A stretch of DNA of 64,000 nt from Rhizobium sp. CSW-27 (GCF_018760785.1 NZ_JAHHZO010000004.1:248001-312000), one strand, 5' to 3'. Numbered from the stretch's first letter, positions 25,828-31,119 are shown. The notes: generated by a model from the letters alone, not told the origin. Numbers and translations: made by a program.

Positions 25828-26340
25828 TCAGCCCTCCGCCAGGTTGACGAGGATTTCTTCAAGCTCGCGCTGCAACTCGCGGATCTCGGTGCGCACGCGC
25901 TTGCGATCGGCGGAATCGATGCGGCCATCGGCCCGCGCGGCGCGCAGTTCCCGCACCACGTCCGCCGCCTCCTGCATCATGTCCAGAATGTCGCCATCGG
26001 TGATGCGACGCGCAGGCACGGCAGAAGCGAGCGCCGGCTCCAGCCGGTAGCCCAGCTGCCGCGCCATCTCTTCCGTGATCAGCGGCTTGCCCGCCCGCCG
26101 GTCGGCCTCAACCGCCACATCGACGGGTATGAGCCGCTCGAAATTGCCCTCGCGATCATCGGGATCGCAGTTGCGGCAATCGGCATATCGGGACAGAACG
26201 GAGACGCTGACGCGCGTCAGCTGCGCAAAGGAGGTCACGCCCCCGCCCAGCTTCAGGCAGGCGTCGGTTGCGCCCTTGAGGCTGAGAATATCTTCATCGA
26301 GAATGCTGCGAAGAGAACGCACGAAAGCCCCCTGAGACAT
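25828..26340 (-). CDS. Putative phage regulatory protein (CII-like)
   Basis: 170 aa if ATG 26340 is the start (an ATG at 26373 is also in frame; neither has a strong ribosome site). Residues 10-60 (DEDILSLKGATDACLKLGGG, FAQLTRVSVSVLSRYAD) fit a helix-turn-helix of the phage CII/replication regulator type, and the C-terminal half is a Glu/Arg-rich coiled coil (RELRAARADGRIDSADRKRV). First gene of the leftward replication operon, where lambda has cII. Similarity is by pattern only. Confidence 0.55.
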   Translation of the reverse strand: MSQGAFVRSLRSILDEDILSLKGATDACLKLGGGVTSFAQLTRVSVSVLSRYADCRNCDPDDREGNFERLIPVDVAVEADRRAGKPLITEEMARQLGYRLEPALASAVPARRITDGDILDMMQEAADVVRELRAARADGRIDSADRKRVRTEIRELQRELEEILVNLAEG

Positions 26341-26630
26341 GGTCAAGGAAAAACGGGATCGAAAGGATTCCATGAAGCGGGCGGCCTCAGCCGCTACGCA
26401 TGCGCCAACGAATCAGGAGGGCCGCATGCGAGGCCAAGCACACCAGGCAAGCCAGTGCCGCCGGAACGGAGGCGACCGCCCCGGCGGCCATCCGCAGCCG
26501 CCCGCAGGCGGTCCGCTGGCTGCGGAAGAAGGAAAAAAGCCCGACGGGTGGTCCGTGCCCGCCGGGCTTGCGGGGCACCATGCCCCATGCTCTTCTGTTG
26601 GTTGCAAATCAAACCAGAGGAGCAATCCAG
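26341..26630. promoter_or_regulatory. Intergenic region between CII-like gene and a plus-strand small gene
   Basis: 290 bp with no well-supported gene. A 34-codon minus frame encoding a hydrophobic peptide (26387-26491) lacks a ribosome site. It contains the minus-strand terminator listed separately; a leftward promoter for the replication operon should lie between that terminator and 26340, but I see no clear -35/-10 pair. Confidence 0.4.
26533..26569 (-). terminator. Rho-independent terminator for leftward transcription
   Basis: On the minus strand a GC-rich stem (AAGCCCGGCGGG / CCCGTCGGGCTT, one G-U pair) with a 9-nt loop is followed directly by six T (26533-26538). It would stop transcripts coming from the cro-like gene and the 26902-27267 gene before the CII-like gene, a position equivalent to lambda tR1, though here it lies just downstream of a plus-strand gene start. 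Confidence 0.8.
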
Positions 26631-26939
26631 ATGAGCGAAGATTTTCGAGATTCCGAGATCGCAGCGCTGAAAGGACAGATCGAGCGGGCCCATGCGCGCA
26701 TCGACAAGATGAACAGTCAGGCAGCGGTCTTCCAGGCCGTCATCGCCTGCCTTGTTACAGCCAGTGCGCAGCCGGCCGCGACCATAGAAAAAATCAAGAC
26801 GATCAAGTTGTTGCGGACGCCCGACGACACGCAGACGGCGCGACAATGGAGCGCAACCGATGATGTGCTCCAGATCACCATCGACACGATTCTTGATTTG
26901 GTTACTGCAGCTGAGGGTCCGTCGCCGCAGCAGCATTGA
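26631..26939 (+). CDS. Small phage protein, unknown
   Basis: 102 aa from ATG 26631, preceded by AGAGGAG. Helical and hydrophilic (DSEIAALKGQIERAHARIDKM), with coiled-coil character in the first 35 residues. It lies opposite to the leftward operon and its last 38 bases overlap the end of the convergent gene 26902-27267. No family recognised. Confidence 0.6.
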   Translation: MSEDFRDSEIAALKGQIERAHARIDKMNSQAAVFQAVIACLVTASAQPAATIEKIKTIKLLRTPDDTQTARQWSATDDVLQITIDTILDLVTAAEGPSPQQH

Positions 26940-27267
26940 TGCGGCTGCTTCTGTAAAATCTGGCGATCGTGCCGTCCGGCCCAGGAACGATCCAAAGACC
27001 ATGATTGGCCATGGCAAGGCTTTCCTTTGCGGAAAAGCCGCATTCGGCGCCGAGCCGCACAATCTCGGCGTCGTTTTCCGCGCCGTTCGGCAGCTTGCAG
27101 GCTTCGTAAAACCGCCAACGCTTCTCCCATTTCTCCAGTGCTGCACGCTCAGCAGGCCCGTCTTCAAGATTTTTCCTGTATCGCCGGAACCCCGCTCCGA
27201 TAGAGCGAAGAGCGGCAGCACGAACAGAACGGCATCCAATTTTGAGCAGCCGCTTTTTGATCTGCAT
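26902..27267 (-). CDS. Small basic phage protein, unknown
   Basis: 121 aa from ATG 27267, preceded by GGGAGATCCCC. The first 35 residues are very basic (IKKRLLKIGCRSVRAAALRS); a middle part (ERAALEKWEKRWRFYEACKL) and a final segment (ESLAMANHGLWIVPGPDGTIARFY) are soluble. Transcribed leftward downstream of the cro-like gene. Function unknown. Confidence 0.6.
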   Translation of the reverse strand: MQIKKRLLKIGCRSVRAAALRSIGAGFRRYRKNLEDGPAERAALEKWEKRWRFYEACKLPNGAENDAEIVRLGAECGFSAKESLAMANHGLWIVPGPDGTIARFYRSSRINAAAATDPQLQ

Positions 27268-27314
27268 GGGGATCTCCCTGGAATGGAAACGACAACGGAA
27301 AATCGGAGACGCAA

Positions 27315-27563
27315 ATGACGGATGACGAAAGCACGCAAACCGCGAACACCGCGCTGCTCGCTCGCATCGACATTCTGCAGGCGGCCATCACCGCCATTCT
27401 GGAAACCCACCCCCACAAGGAGCAGGTCTTGAACCGGCTGCTCACTATGCCAACCCGGCTGGCGGAGGCACGGCAGGACCAGTTCGACGGCGCGCTGTTC
27501 ACCACTTACGTGGCCGGCGCACAGGATGCCGTCGATGGCATCGTGGAATCGCTGGGGTATTGA
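27315..27563 (+). CDS. Small phage protein, unknown
   Basis: 82 aa from ATG 27315 with GGAG at a suitable distance. Helical, acidic (LARIDILQAAITAILETHPH, TYVAGAQDAVDGIVESLG). It starts 47 bp from the divergent gene 26902-27267 and converges on the cro-like gene, so it opposes leftward early transcription. No family recognised. Confidence 0.6.
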   Translation: MTDDESTQTANTALLARIDILQAAITAILETHPHKEQVLNRLLTMPTRLAEARQDQFDGALFTTYVAGAQDAVDGIVESLGY

Positions 27564-27577
27564 GGGCGGGAGGGCGC

Positions 27578-27799
27578 TCATTGGGCGACCTCGGGCTGTT
27601 TGGCAACCGCTGCGGCAAGGGCCTTAAGCGTGACGCAATCAAAGCCTCGGCTTTCGGCGCCCTGCACTGCAGCCAACCAATACTCCGACGGAATAGAGTT
27701 CCGCCTGCGCATAGCTTTAGCCGTCCCGTAAGCGACGCCGATGTCATCGGCGAAGTCGGAAAGCGTCAGCCATTTGTCGATTAGGTCGGCGTGCGTCAT
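27578..27799 (-). CDS. Cro-like phage regulator
   Basis: 73 aa from ATG 27799 (MTHADLIDKWLTLSDFADDI). A helix-turn-helix is plausible at LSDFADDIGVAYGTAKAMRR, as in small Cro/YdaS-type regulators. It diverges from the repressor gene across two operator-like palindromes. There is no Shine-Dalgarno, and the predicted start of transcription coincides with the ATG, so the mRNA is probably leaderless. Role by position and analogy to lambda cro. Confidence 0.7.
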   Translation of the reverse strand: MTHADLIDKWLTLSDFADDIGVAYGTAKAMRRRNSIPSEYWLAAVQGAESRGFDCVTLKALAAAVAKQPEVAQ

Positions 27800-27805
27800 A
27801 GCGAA

Positions 27806-27833
27806 AGGGTACAATTCATACCCTTTTTGTCAA
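27806..27833 (-). promoter_or_regulatory. PR-like promoter for the cro-like gene
   Basis: On the minus strand: -35 TTGACA (27828-27833, perfect), 16-nt spacer, -10 TACCCT (27806-27811). The end of the -10 is 6 bases before the ATG at 27799, so transcription should begin at or next to the start codon. Operator O1 covers the -10 and most of the spacer. Confidence 0.65.
27807..27823. promoter_or_regulatory. Operator O1 (17-bp palindrome)
   Basis: Read on the minus strand, GGGTATGAATTGTACCC: arms GGGTA/TACCC around a 7-bp centre. It matches O2 at 15 of 17 positions and overlaps the -10 of the PR-like promoter, so binding there would block cro transcription. Confidence 0.65.
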
Positions 27834-27840
27834 CCTCATC

Positions 27841-27857
27841 GGATATGACTTGTACCC
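27841..27857. promoter_or_regulatory. Operator O2 (17-bp palindrome)
   Basis: GGATATGACTTGTACCC on the plus strand, centred 34 bp from O1 (about three helical turns). It overlaps the predicted -35 of the repressor promoter, so it could mediate autoregulation. Confidence 0.6.
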
Positions 27858-27873
27858 TTTATATCGGTATTAT
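27844..27873 (+). promoter_or_regulatory. PRM-like promoter for the repressor gene
   Basis: -35 ATGACT (27844-27849), 18-nt spacer, -10 TATTAT (27868-27873). The ATG is 8 bases after the -10 end and no ribosome site precedes it, predicting a leaderless repressor mRNA as made from lambda PRM. Confidence 0.5.
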
Positions 27874-27880
27874 TCTTAAC

Positions 27881-28603
27881 ATGTTGAAGCCAAACGAAAA
27901 TTTTGAGAAATTTGCGCGTGCGGAGCGGCTTGTCGAAGCCCGTCAAGCGGCCGGTTATTCAAGCGCAGAGAAAGCGGCCGCACGTTTCTCATGGAATGTG
28001 AACACATACAAAGCGCACGAGTCCGGCCGAAACGGGTTTGGAATTGCAATTGCAAAGCGATATGCGCAAGCTTTTGGTGTGACAACCGCATGGCTGCAAA
28101 CCGGAGAGGGTTCTGGTCCGCAGTCAGATCAACCCGCATCGGGCTTGGTGTTATCCAGTGCTCCGATCGGAATGATACCCGTTACCGGGAAGGTTGCCGC
28201 AAATAGCTGGCTAAGCGTTGAAGACATGGATTTTGGGTACGACGACATAGATTACGTTCCTTCCACCGGAACCTATCCCATTGAATGGCAATTCGCGTTA
28301 TCGATTGAAGGTAACTGCCTGAACAAGATTGCCCAGCACGGCGAACGACTTGTTTGCCTCAATATCATTGCAGCGCATGTGGACATTGAGGATGGAGATC
28401 TGGCGATCGTTGAGCGGCGACGCTATGGCGGGCAAATGGTGGAGCGCACAGCCAAACGTGTAAGGAAGGCTGCCGATGGATACGAGTTATGGCCGGAAAG
28501 CACAGACCCAGCCCATCAAGAGCCAATAAGGCTGTATCGCGCTGCAGATGGCGAAGATATTCAGGTTATCGGCAAGGTTCTCTGGATTATTCGTAAGCCG
28601 TAG
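27881..28603 (+). CDS. S24-type phage repressor with Cys in place of the catalytic Ser
   Basis: 240 aa from ATG 27881. N-terminal XRE-type helix-turn-helix (RLVEARQAAGYSSAEKAAARF, NTYKAHESGRNGFG), C-terminal LexA/CI-like peptidase fold. In S24 repressors the nucleophile Ser lies in a GNS/GDS motif; here the codon at 28316 gives Cys146 in IEGNCLNK. The expected Ala-Gly scissile bond is Ala107-Asn108 (GKVAANSW). A Lys (about K192 in ERTAKRV) is in the general-base position. Infer: self-cleavage may be lost or slow, affecting SOS induction. Lower GC than neighbours. Master regulator of lysogeny. Confidence 0.88.
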   Translation: MLKPNENFEKFARAERLVEARQAAGYSSAEKAAARFSWNVNTYKAHESGRNGFGIAIAKRYAQAFGVTTAWLQTGEGSGPQSDQPASGLVLSSAPIGMIPVTGKVAANSWLSVEDMDFGYDDIDYVPSTGTYPIEWQFALSIEGNCLNKIAQHGERLVCLNIIAAHVDIEDGDLAIVERRRYGGQMVERTAKRVRKAADGYELWPESTDPAHQEPIRLYRAADGEDIQVIGKVLWIIRKP

Positions 28604-28620
28604 CACGCACCTTGACTAGT

Positions 28621-28860
28621 TCATCGATCATAGAAGACTTTCTCAGCTAGGTCCGTGTGTCTTCGCGCTTCATCACGGATCTCTTGCAGGTACTTAAGGC
28701 CCTCGCCGAGGCCATAAACAAGTACACCCGCAATGCAAGTGGAAAGCCCGACATAGATTGCCGAAAATGCCCCCAGCCCAAACGAAGGCGAAAACATGAT
28801 TGCCTGGTAAGATCCGGCCGCAATCATGAGGCCCCCAATCACCCTTATTACAACGTGCAT
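28621..28860 (-). CDS. Small two-helix membrane protein next to the repressor
   Basis: 79 aa from ATG 28860, chosen because GGAGAGG lies six bases upstream; an ATG at 28881 precedes that site. Two hydrophobic segments (VIRVIGGLMIAAGSYQAIMF and AIYVGLSTCIAGVLVYGLG) are followed by a charged tail. Convergent with the repressor gene; similar spots in other phages hold superinfection-exclusion proteins. Function unknown. Confidence 0.7.
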   Translation of the reverse strand: MHVVIRVIGGLMIAAGSYQAIMFSPSFGLGAFSAIYVGLSTCIAGVLVYGLGEGLKYLQEIRDEARRHTDLAEKVFYDR

Positions 28861-29003
28861 GTTTAGCCTCTCCGCGAGCACACCTGACGAGATTGCACGC
28901 TAGATAGATCGCCCTTAACGGGCAACCTCTTTCTAAATCACCATACGCAGCGCCTTCGACCTAGTTCGCATCCTCTCACGTGAGGAATGCCAGCCGGTGC
29001 GCT

Positions 29004-29020
29004 GGGTATTATTTATACCT
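29004..29020. promoter_or_regulatory. Operator O3 (17-bp palindrome)
   Basis: GGGTATTATTTATACCT, arms GGTAT/ATACC. Same form as O1 and O2; lies just upstream of the -35 of the rightward early promoter. Confidence 0.6.
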
Positions 29021-29027
29021 TTCGCGA

Positions 29028-29056
29028 TTGACAGCGTTGGGTACGATATGTACCTT
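29028..29056 (+). promoter_or_regulatory. PL-like early promoter
   Basis: -35 TTGACA (29028-29033, perfect), 17-nt spacer, -10 TACCTT (29051-29056). The -10 lies in the distal arm of operator O4, exactly as the PR-like -10 lies in O1, so the repressor would block both in the same way. Predicted to drive the plus-strand operon from 29190 to the integrase. Confidence 0.65.
29039..29055. promoter_or_regulatory. Operator O4 (17-bp palindrome)
   Basis: GGGTACGATATGTACCT, perfect inner arms GGTAC/GTACC around GATAT, centred 35 bp from O3. Overlaps the spacer and -10 of the PL-like promoter. Confidence 0.65.
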
Positions 29057-29105
29057 CAATCTCATCACCTGGTTGTCACCCCCGCCACCTGGTGAAAACG
29101 CGAAG

Positions 29106-29157
29106 CACCGCCACCCCTCGCCCAACCCCGGCGCCCACCCCTGATGGGGTGGCGGTG
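29106..29157 (+). promoter_or_regulatory. Leader with two mutually exclusive hairpins
   Basis: A perfect 12-bp stem CACCGCCACCCC (29106-29117) / GGGGTGGCGGTG (29146-29157) competes with a 7-bp hairpin CCACCCC-TGAT-GGGGTGG (29135-29152); both use the same 3' strand. It lies in the untranslated leader 33 bases before the first early gene. No U run follows, so it is not a simple terminator. Confidence 0.5.
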
Positions 29158-29189
29158 ATCTTCTGCACTCTGCAACTGAGGAGAGAGGC

Positions 29190-29447
29190 ATGCAAACGAC
29201 GAACACCATGACACAGTCCGAGCGATGGCATGTGAGGGCCATTGAGGCCAAGGGCCGCGAGTTTCTCGCGCTGATCGATGAACTCCGGACCCCGCCGCAG
29301 ATGGTCAACACCGATGTGGCGGACACGGCCGCATTGGGAATGGCGTCGCAGGCCGCCGCCATCGTCCGGTTTGACCGTGAGCTCAACATCGCTGCCGAAC
29401 GCATTGAGGAAGCGGTGATGTGGGCCATCAAGCACGTTACCACCTGA
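29190..29447 (+). CDS. Acb2/Tad1-hairpin-like small phage protein (putative anti-CBASS sponge)
   Basis: 85 aa from ATG 29190 with AGGAGAGAGG upstream. Two helical segments (HVRAIEAKGREFLALIDELR and RELNIAAERIEEAVMWAIKH) are joined by a 27-residue linker. The second segment has the R-E-(x)n-EEAxMW-(A/I)-K pattern I associate with Acb2-type proteins, small oligomers that bind cyclic oligonucleotide signals and so block CBASS and related host defences. The linker is longer than I would expect. First gene of the early operon, a typical place for antidefence genes. Similarity is recalled, not computed; function is inference. Confidence 0.5.
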   Translation: MQTTNTMTQSERWHVRAIEAKGREFLALIDELRTPPQMVNTDVADTAALGMASQAAAIVRFDRELNIAAERIEEAVMWAIKHVTT

Positions 29448-29451
29448 CCGA

Positions 29452-29502
29452 ATCTGCTTGGCATTGCCGCTGCAGCATCTGGCAGCGGCATCACAAACAG
29501 AT
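29452..29502 (+). repeat. Structured intergenic repeat, copy 1
   Basis: Begins directly after the stop of the Acb2-like gene. Outer stem ATCTG/CAGAT, conserved CTTGGCAT, inner 9-bp stem TGCCGCTGC (29465-29473) / GCAGCGGCA (29482-29490), conserved TCACAAA. Ends 24 nt before the next gene start. The outer stem differs from copies 2 and 3 by a compensated change (T-A for C-G). Confidence 0.8.
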
Positions 29503-29526
29503 CTCCCCAAAACCAAGGAGCCATAC

Positions 29527-29718
29527 ATGAAAGTCATCCGCCCCAAACTCGTCCGCAACATCCCGCTTGAACTGGCGCAGATCCAGCGCGAGCGCGGCCA
29601 GTCCTTGACCAGGGCCGATTTCCGCCAGCTGGGCTACACGGCCGAACAGCTGTGCGACGAAAACATTGCCCGCGCCGCCGAGCTCTTTGCCGAGATGTCC
29701 GAGCGTCCCGCCGCCTGA
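29527..29718 (+). CDS. Small phage protein, unknown
   Basis: 63 aa from ATG 29527 with AAGGAG upstream. Basic N-terminus (MKVIRPKLVRNIPLELAQIQ) then a helical part (SLTRADFRQLGYTAEQLCDEN) that recalls a short helix-hairpin. It lies between structured repeat copies 1 and 2 in the rightward early operon. No family recognised. Confidence 0.65.
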   Translation: MKVIRPKLVRNIPLELAQIQRERGQSLTRADFRQLGYTAEQLCDENIARAAELFAEMSERPAA

Positions 29719-29722
29719 ACGG

Positions 29723-29777
29723 GTCCGCTTGGCATTGCCGCTGCGACCTCCTCCCCGCAGCGGCATCACAAACGGAT
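29723..29777 (+). repeat. Structured intergenic repeat, copy 2
   Basis: Starts four bases after the stop of the 63-aa gene. Outer stem GTCCG/CGGAT (one G-U), conserved CTTGGCAT, inner 10-bp stem TGCCGCTGCG (29736-29745) / CGCAGCGGCA (29756-29765), conserved TCACAAA, then GGAG. It borders the 3' end of the SLATT-like gene that runs the other way. Confidence 0.8.
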
Positions 29778-29800
29778 GGAGTTTCCAGAGATCGAAAACT

Positions 29801-30358
29801 TCAGTCCTGCCAACCCTCATTTACGTGGAAGGTGCCAGAATTATGCATGAAGATGTGTCTCGTCATGCTTTCGTAGAAGGTCACATGCAGGCGTGGCTTT
29901 CGTGCGCCCATGATGGCGGCTGTGGCCTGGTTGTCGGCAATGGCATCGAGCGCGCGCAGGGTCGGTGGTTCGTCTGCGTAGATGCGGGTCAGTTCCGCCT
30001 TCCATCGGGCGCAGTCGTCGAGGTTCGGAGCGCGGTTCTCCTCGATGGCGGCCAGCACGTCGTAATAGCGCTTCTGCAGAAGCTGGTGGTCACGCGCCCT
30101 GCCGCCGAAGTCGAAGACCAGCTGCAGCGCGCCGATGACCGCCGTGATCATTCCAAGCAGCAGCGTAGCGTTTGTATTGCCCTTGGCAATGTCTGCCGCA
30201 TAAGCGGTGCCGCCAACGATGACCGCCAGGTTCAGGATGCGCGAAATACCATCCAGCCAGCCACGCCTTGCCACATGATACAGCGCATTGCGCAGCGCCG
30301 TGTGGCGCAGACCGTGGACGGCATCAGCGCAGTCATCGTCGGGAGCATCCATCTTCAT
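29801..30358 (-). CDS. SLATT-like two-helix membrane protein (putative effector)
   Basis: 185 aa from ATG 30358, an ATGA overlap with the 46-aa gene upstream. After LRHTALRNALYHVARRGWLD come two hydrophobic helices (ILNLAVIVGGTAYAADI, ATLLLGMITAVIGALQLVFD), then DFGGRARDHQLLQKRYYDVL and a helical C-terminus (RWKAELTRIYADEPPTLRAL). This layout fits SLATT (SMODS/SLOG-associating two-TM effector) proteins, which in defence systems are thought to form pores or membrane-damaging assemblies. It runs against the surrounding operon, so it is probably expressed in the lysogen. Effector role is inference; holin-like or exclusion functions are alternatives. Confidence 0.6.
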   Translation of the reverse strand: MKMDAPDDDCADAVHGLRHTALRNALYHVARRGWLDGISRILNLAVIVGGTAYAADIAKGNTNATLLLGMITAVIGALQLVFDFGGRARDHQLLQKRYYDVLAAIEENRAPNLDDCARWKAELTRIYADEPPTLRALDAIADNQATAAIMGARKPRLHVTFYESMTRHIFMHNSGTFHVNEGWQD

Positions 30359-30495
30359 TTTCCTTTTCTGGGCGGTGGGGGCTGGTTTCCGGCGCCCTTG
30401 GTGATGCCACCCGTTTTTCCGGATCCGCCGTCACGTGTTCCCTGCTGTGGTGATGGCCTCGGTGCCGGAGGCGGGCTTGGCTTCTTGTCTGTCAT
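30355..30495 (-). CDS. 46-aa proline-rich peptide coupled to the SLATT-like gene
   Basis: 46 aa from ATG 30495 with AGAGGAT upstream (an ATG nine bases earlier lies on the ribosome site). Begins MTDKKPSPPPAPRPSPQQG and ends NQPPPPRKGK: basic, proline-rich, presumably disordered. Its stop overlaps the start of the SLATT-like gene, so the two are translated together. Too simple for family assignment. Confidence 0.6.
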   Translation of the reverse strand: MTDKKPSPPPAPRPSPQQGTRDGGSGKTGGITKGAGNQPPPPRKGK

Positions 30496-30534
30496 TGAAA
30501 TCATCCTCTGGTGGTATGTGCACTTGGGGGTGAA

Positions 30535-30569
30535 GGTGCGTGGCGACTTCGTGACGGTCGCCACGCACC
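30535..30569. repeat. Perfect 13-bp inverted repeat upstream of the SLATT-like operon
   Basis: GGTGCGTGGCGAC (30535-30547) / GTCGCCACGCACC (30557-30569) with a 9-nt loop TTCGTGACG. No U run on either side. It lies 40 bases before the 46-aa gene start, in its leader or promoter, and within the truncated-looking plus frame that ends at 30691. Confidence 0.7.
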
Positions 30570-30691
30570 GGCTGATTCTCAGCGATATCAGACCGAATTG
30601 CAAATTTCCCGACGACTTATCCACCGGCACAGACGGACTGAACTCTGGGCCAACAACGCAACCGCAGCATGCGCCGCAGATCGACGCGTGA
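30570..30691 (+). pseudogene. Possible 3' remnant of a plus-strand gene before repeat copy 3
   Basis: The plus frame reading LILSDIRPNCKFPDDLS ends in TGA at 30689-30691, immediately before repeat copy 3, just as the genes before copies 1 and 2 end right at those repeats. The frame has no good start or ribosome site nearby and is overlapped by the opposite-strand module. I infer that a gene was truncated when the SLATT-like module was inserted; weak support. Confidence 0.3.
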
Positions 30692-30695
30692 ACGG

Positions 30696-30750
30696 ATCCG
30701 CTTGGCATTGCCGCTGGGCCCCTATTCCCGCAGCGGCATCACAAACGGAT
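30696..30750 (+). repeat. Structured intergenic repeat, copy 3
   Basis: Outer stem ATCCG/CGGAT, conserved CTTGGCAT, inner stem TGCCGCTG (30709-30716) / CAGCGGCA (30731-30738), conserved TCACAAA, then GGAGG that serves as ribosome site for the next gene. Copy 3 is nearly identical to copy 2 outside the loop. Confidence 0.8.
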
Positions 30751-30763
30751 GGAGGTTGTCTTC

Positions 30764-30922
30764 ATGCATCGCAATGCCAAACCATTCGGACCATTCATGC
30801 GTCCTCTTGCCATCCCGCCCCGACGGGCCGCATCACCTGCGGTCTTCTTGGCCGTCTGCATCGGCCGGTTCCTGCTCATAGTCGCAGCAATTCTTGCTCT
30901 GCTGGCAATGAAGGTGGCGTGA
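30764..30922 (+). CDS. 52-aa single-pass membrane peptide
   Basis: From ATG 30764 with GGAGG eight bases upstream, the GGAGG being the 3' edge of repeat copy 3. Basic N-terminus (MHRNAKPFGPFMRPLAIPPR) and one transmembrane segment (AVFLAVCIGRFLLIVAAILA). Short early membrane peptide; no function can be assigned. Confidence 0.6.
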   Translation: MHRNAKPFGPFMRPLAIPPRRAASPAVFLAVCIGRFLLIVAAILALLAMKVA

Positions 30923-30924
30923 CC

Positions 30925-31119
30925 ATGGAGACGCTTCTGCCTTTCATTCCGTGGATGATCACCCTCGTTTGCCTCTGCATCTTGGTGCATTGGCAGATCG
31001 CAGGGCTGTCACCCCATGAGCGACGCCGGCTGGAAGATGAAGCACGCCGCGAGGCATTCCACGCCGAGCAACTGGCGCGCCTGCTGCGCGAGACGCGGGG
31101 AGATCGCCATTATGTCTGA
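30925..31119 (+). CDS. 64-aa membrane-anchored peptide
   Basis: From ATG 30925, two bases after the preceding stop. One N-terminal transmembrane segment (FIPWMITLVCLCILVHWQI) and a charged helical tail (SPHERRRLEDEARREAFHAE). Could be an inner-membrane accessory; resembles i-spanin topology but there is no partner or lysis gene to support that. Confidence 0.6.
   Translation: METLLPFIPWMITLVCLCILVHWQIAGLSPHERRRLEDEARREAFHAEQLARLLRETRGDRHYV

Larger units (their letters stand above)
28861..29189. promoter_or_regulatory. Intergenic control region for the rightward early operon
   Basis: 330 bp without a gene between the small membrane protein and the first rightward early gene. It contains operators O3 and O4, the PL-like promoter and a leader with alternative hairpins, each listed separately. 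The first 140 bp (28861-29003) hold nothing I can name. Confidence 0.7.

Noticed and set aside
26387..26491. 34-codon minus frame for a hydrophobic peptide
   Set aside because: No ribosome site and it lies beyond a terminator; kept only as a note in the intergenic entry.
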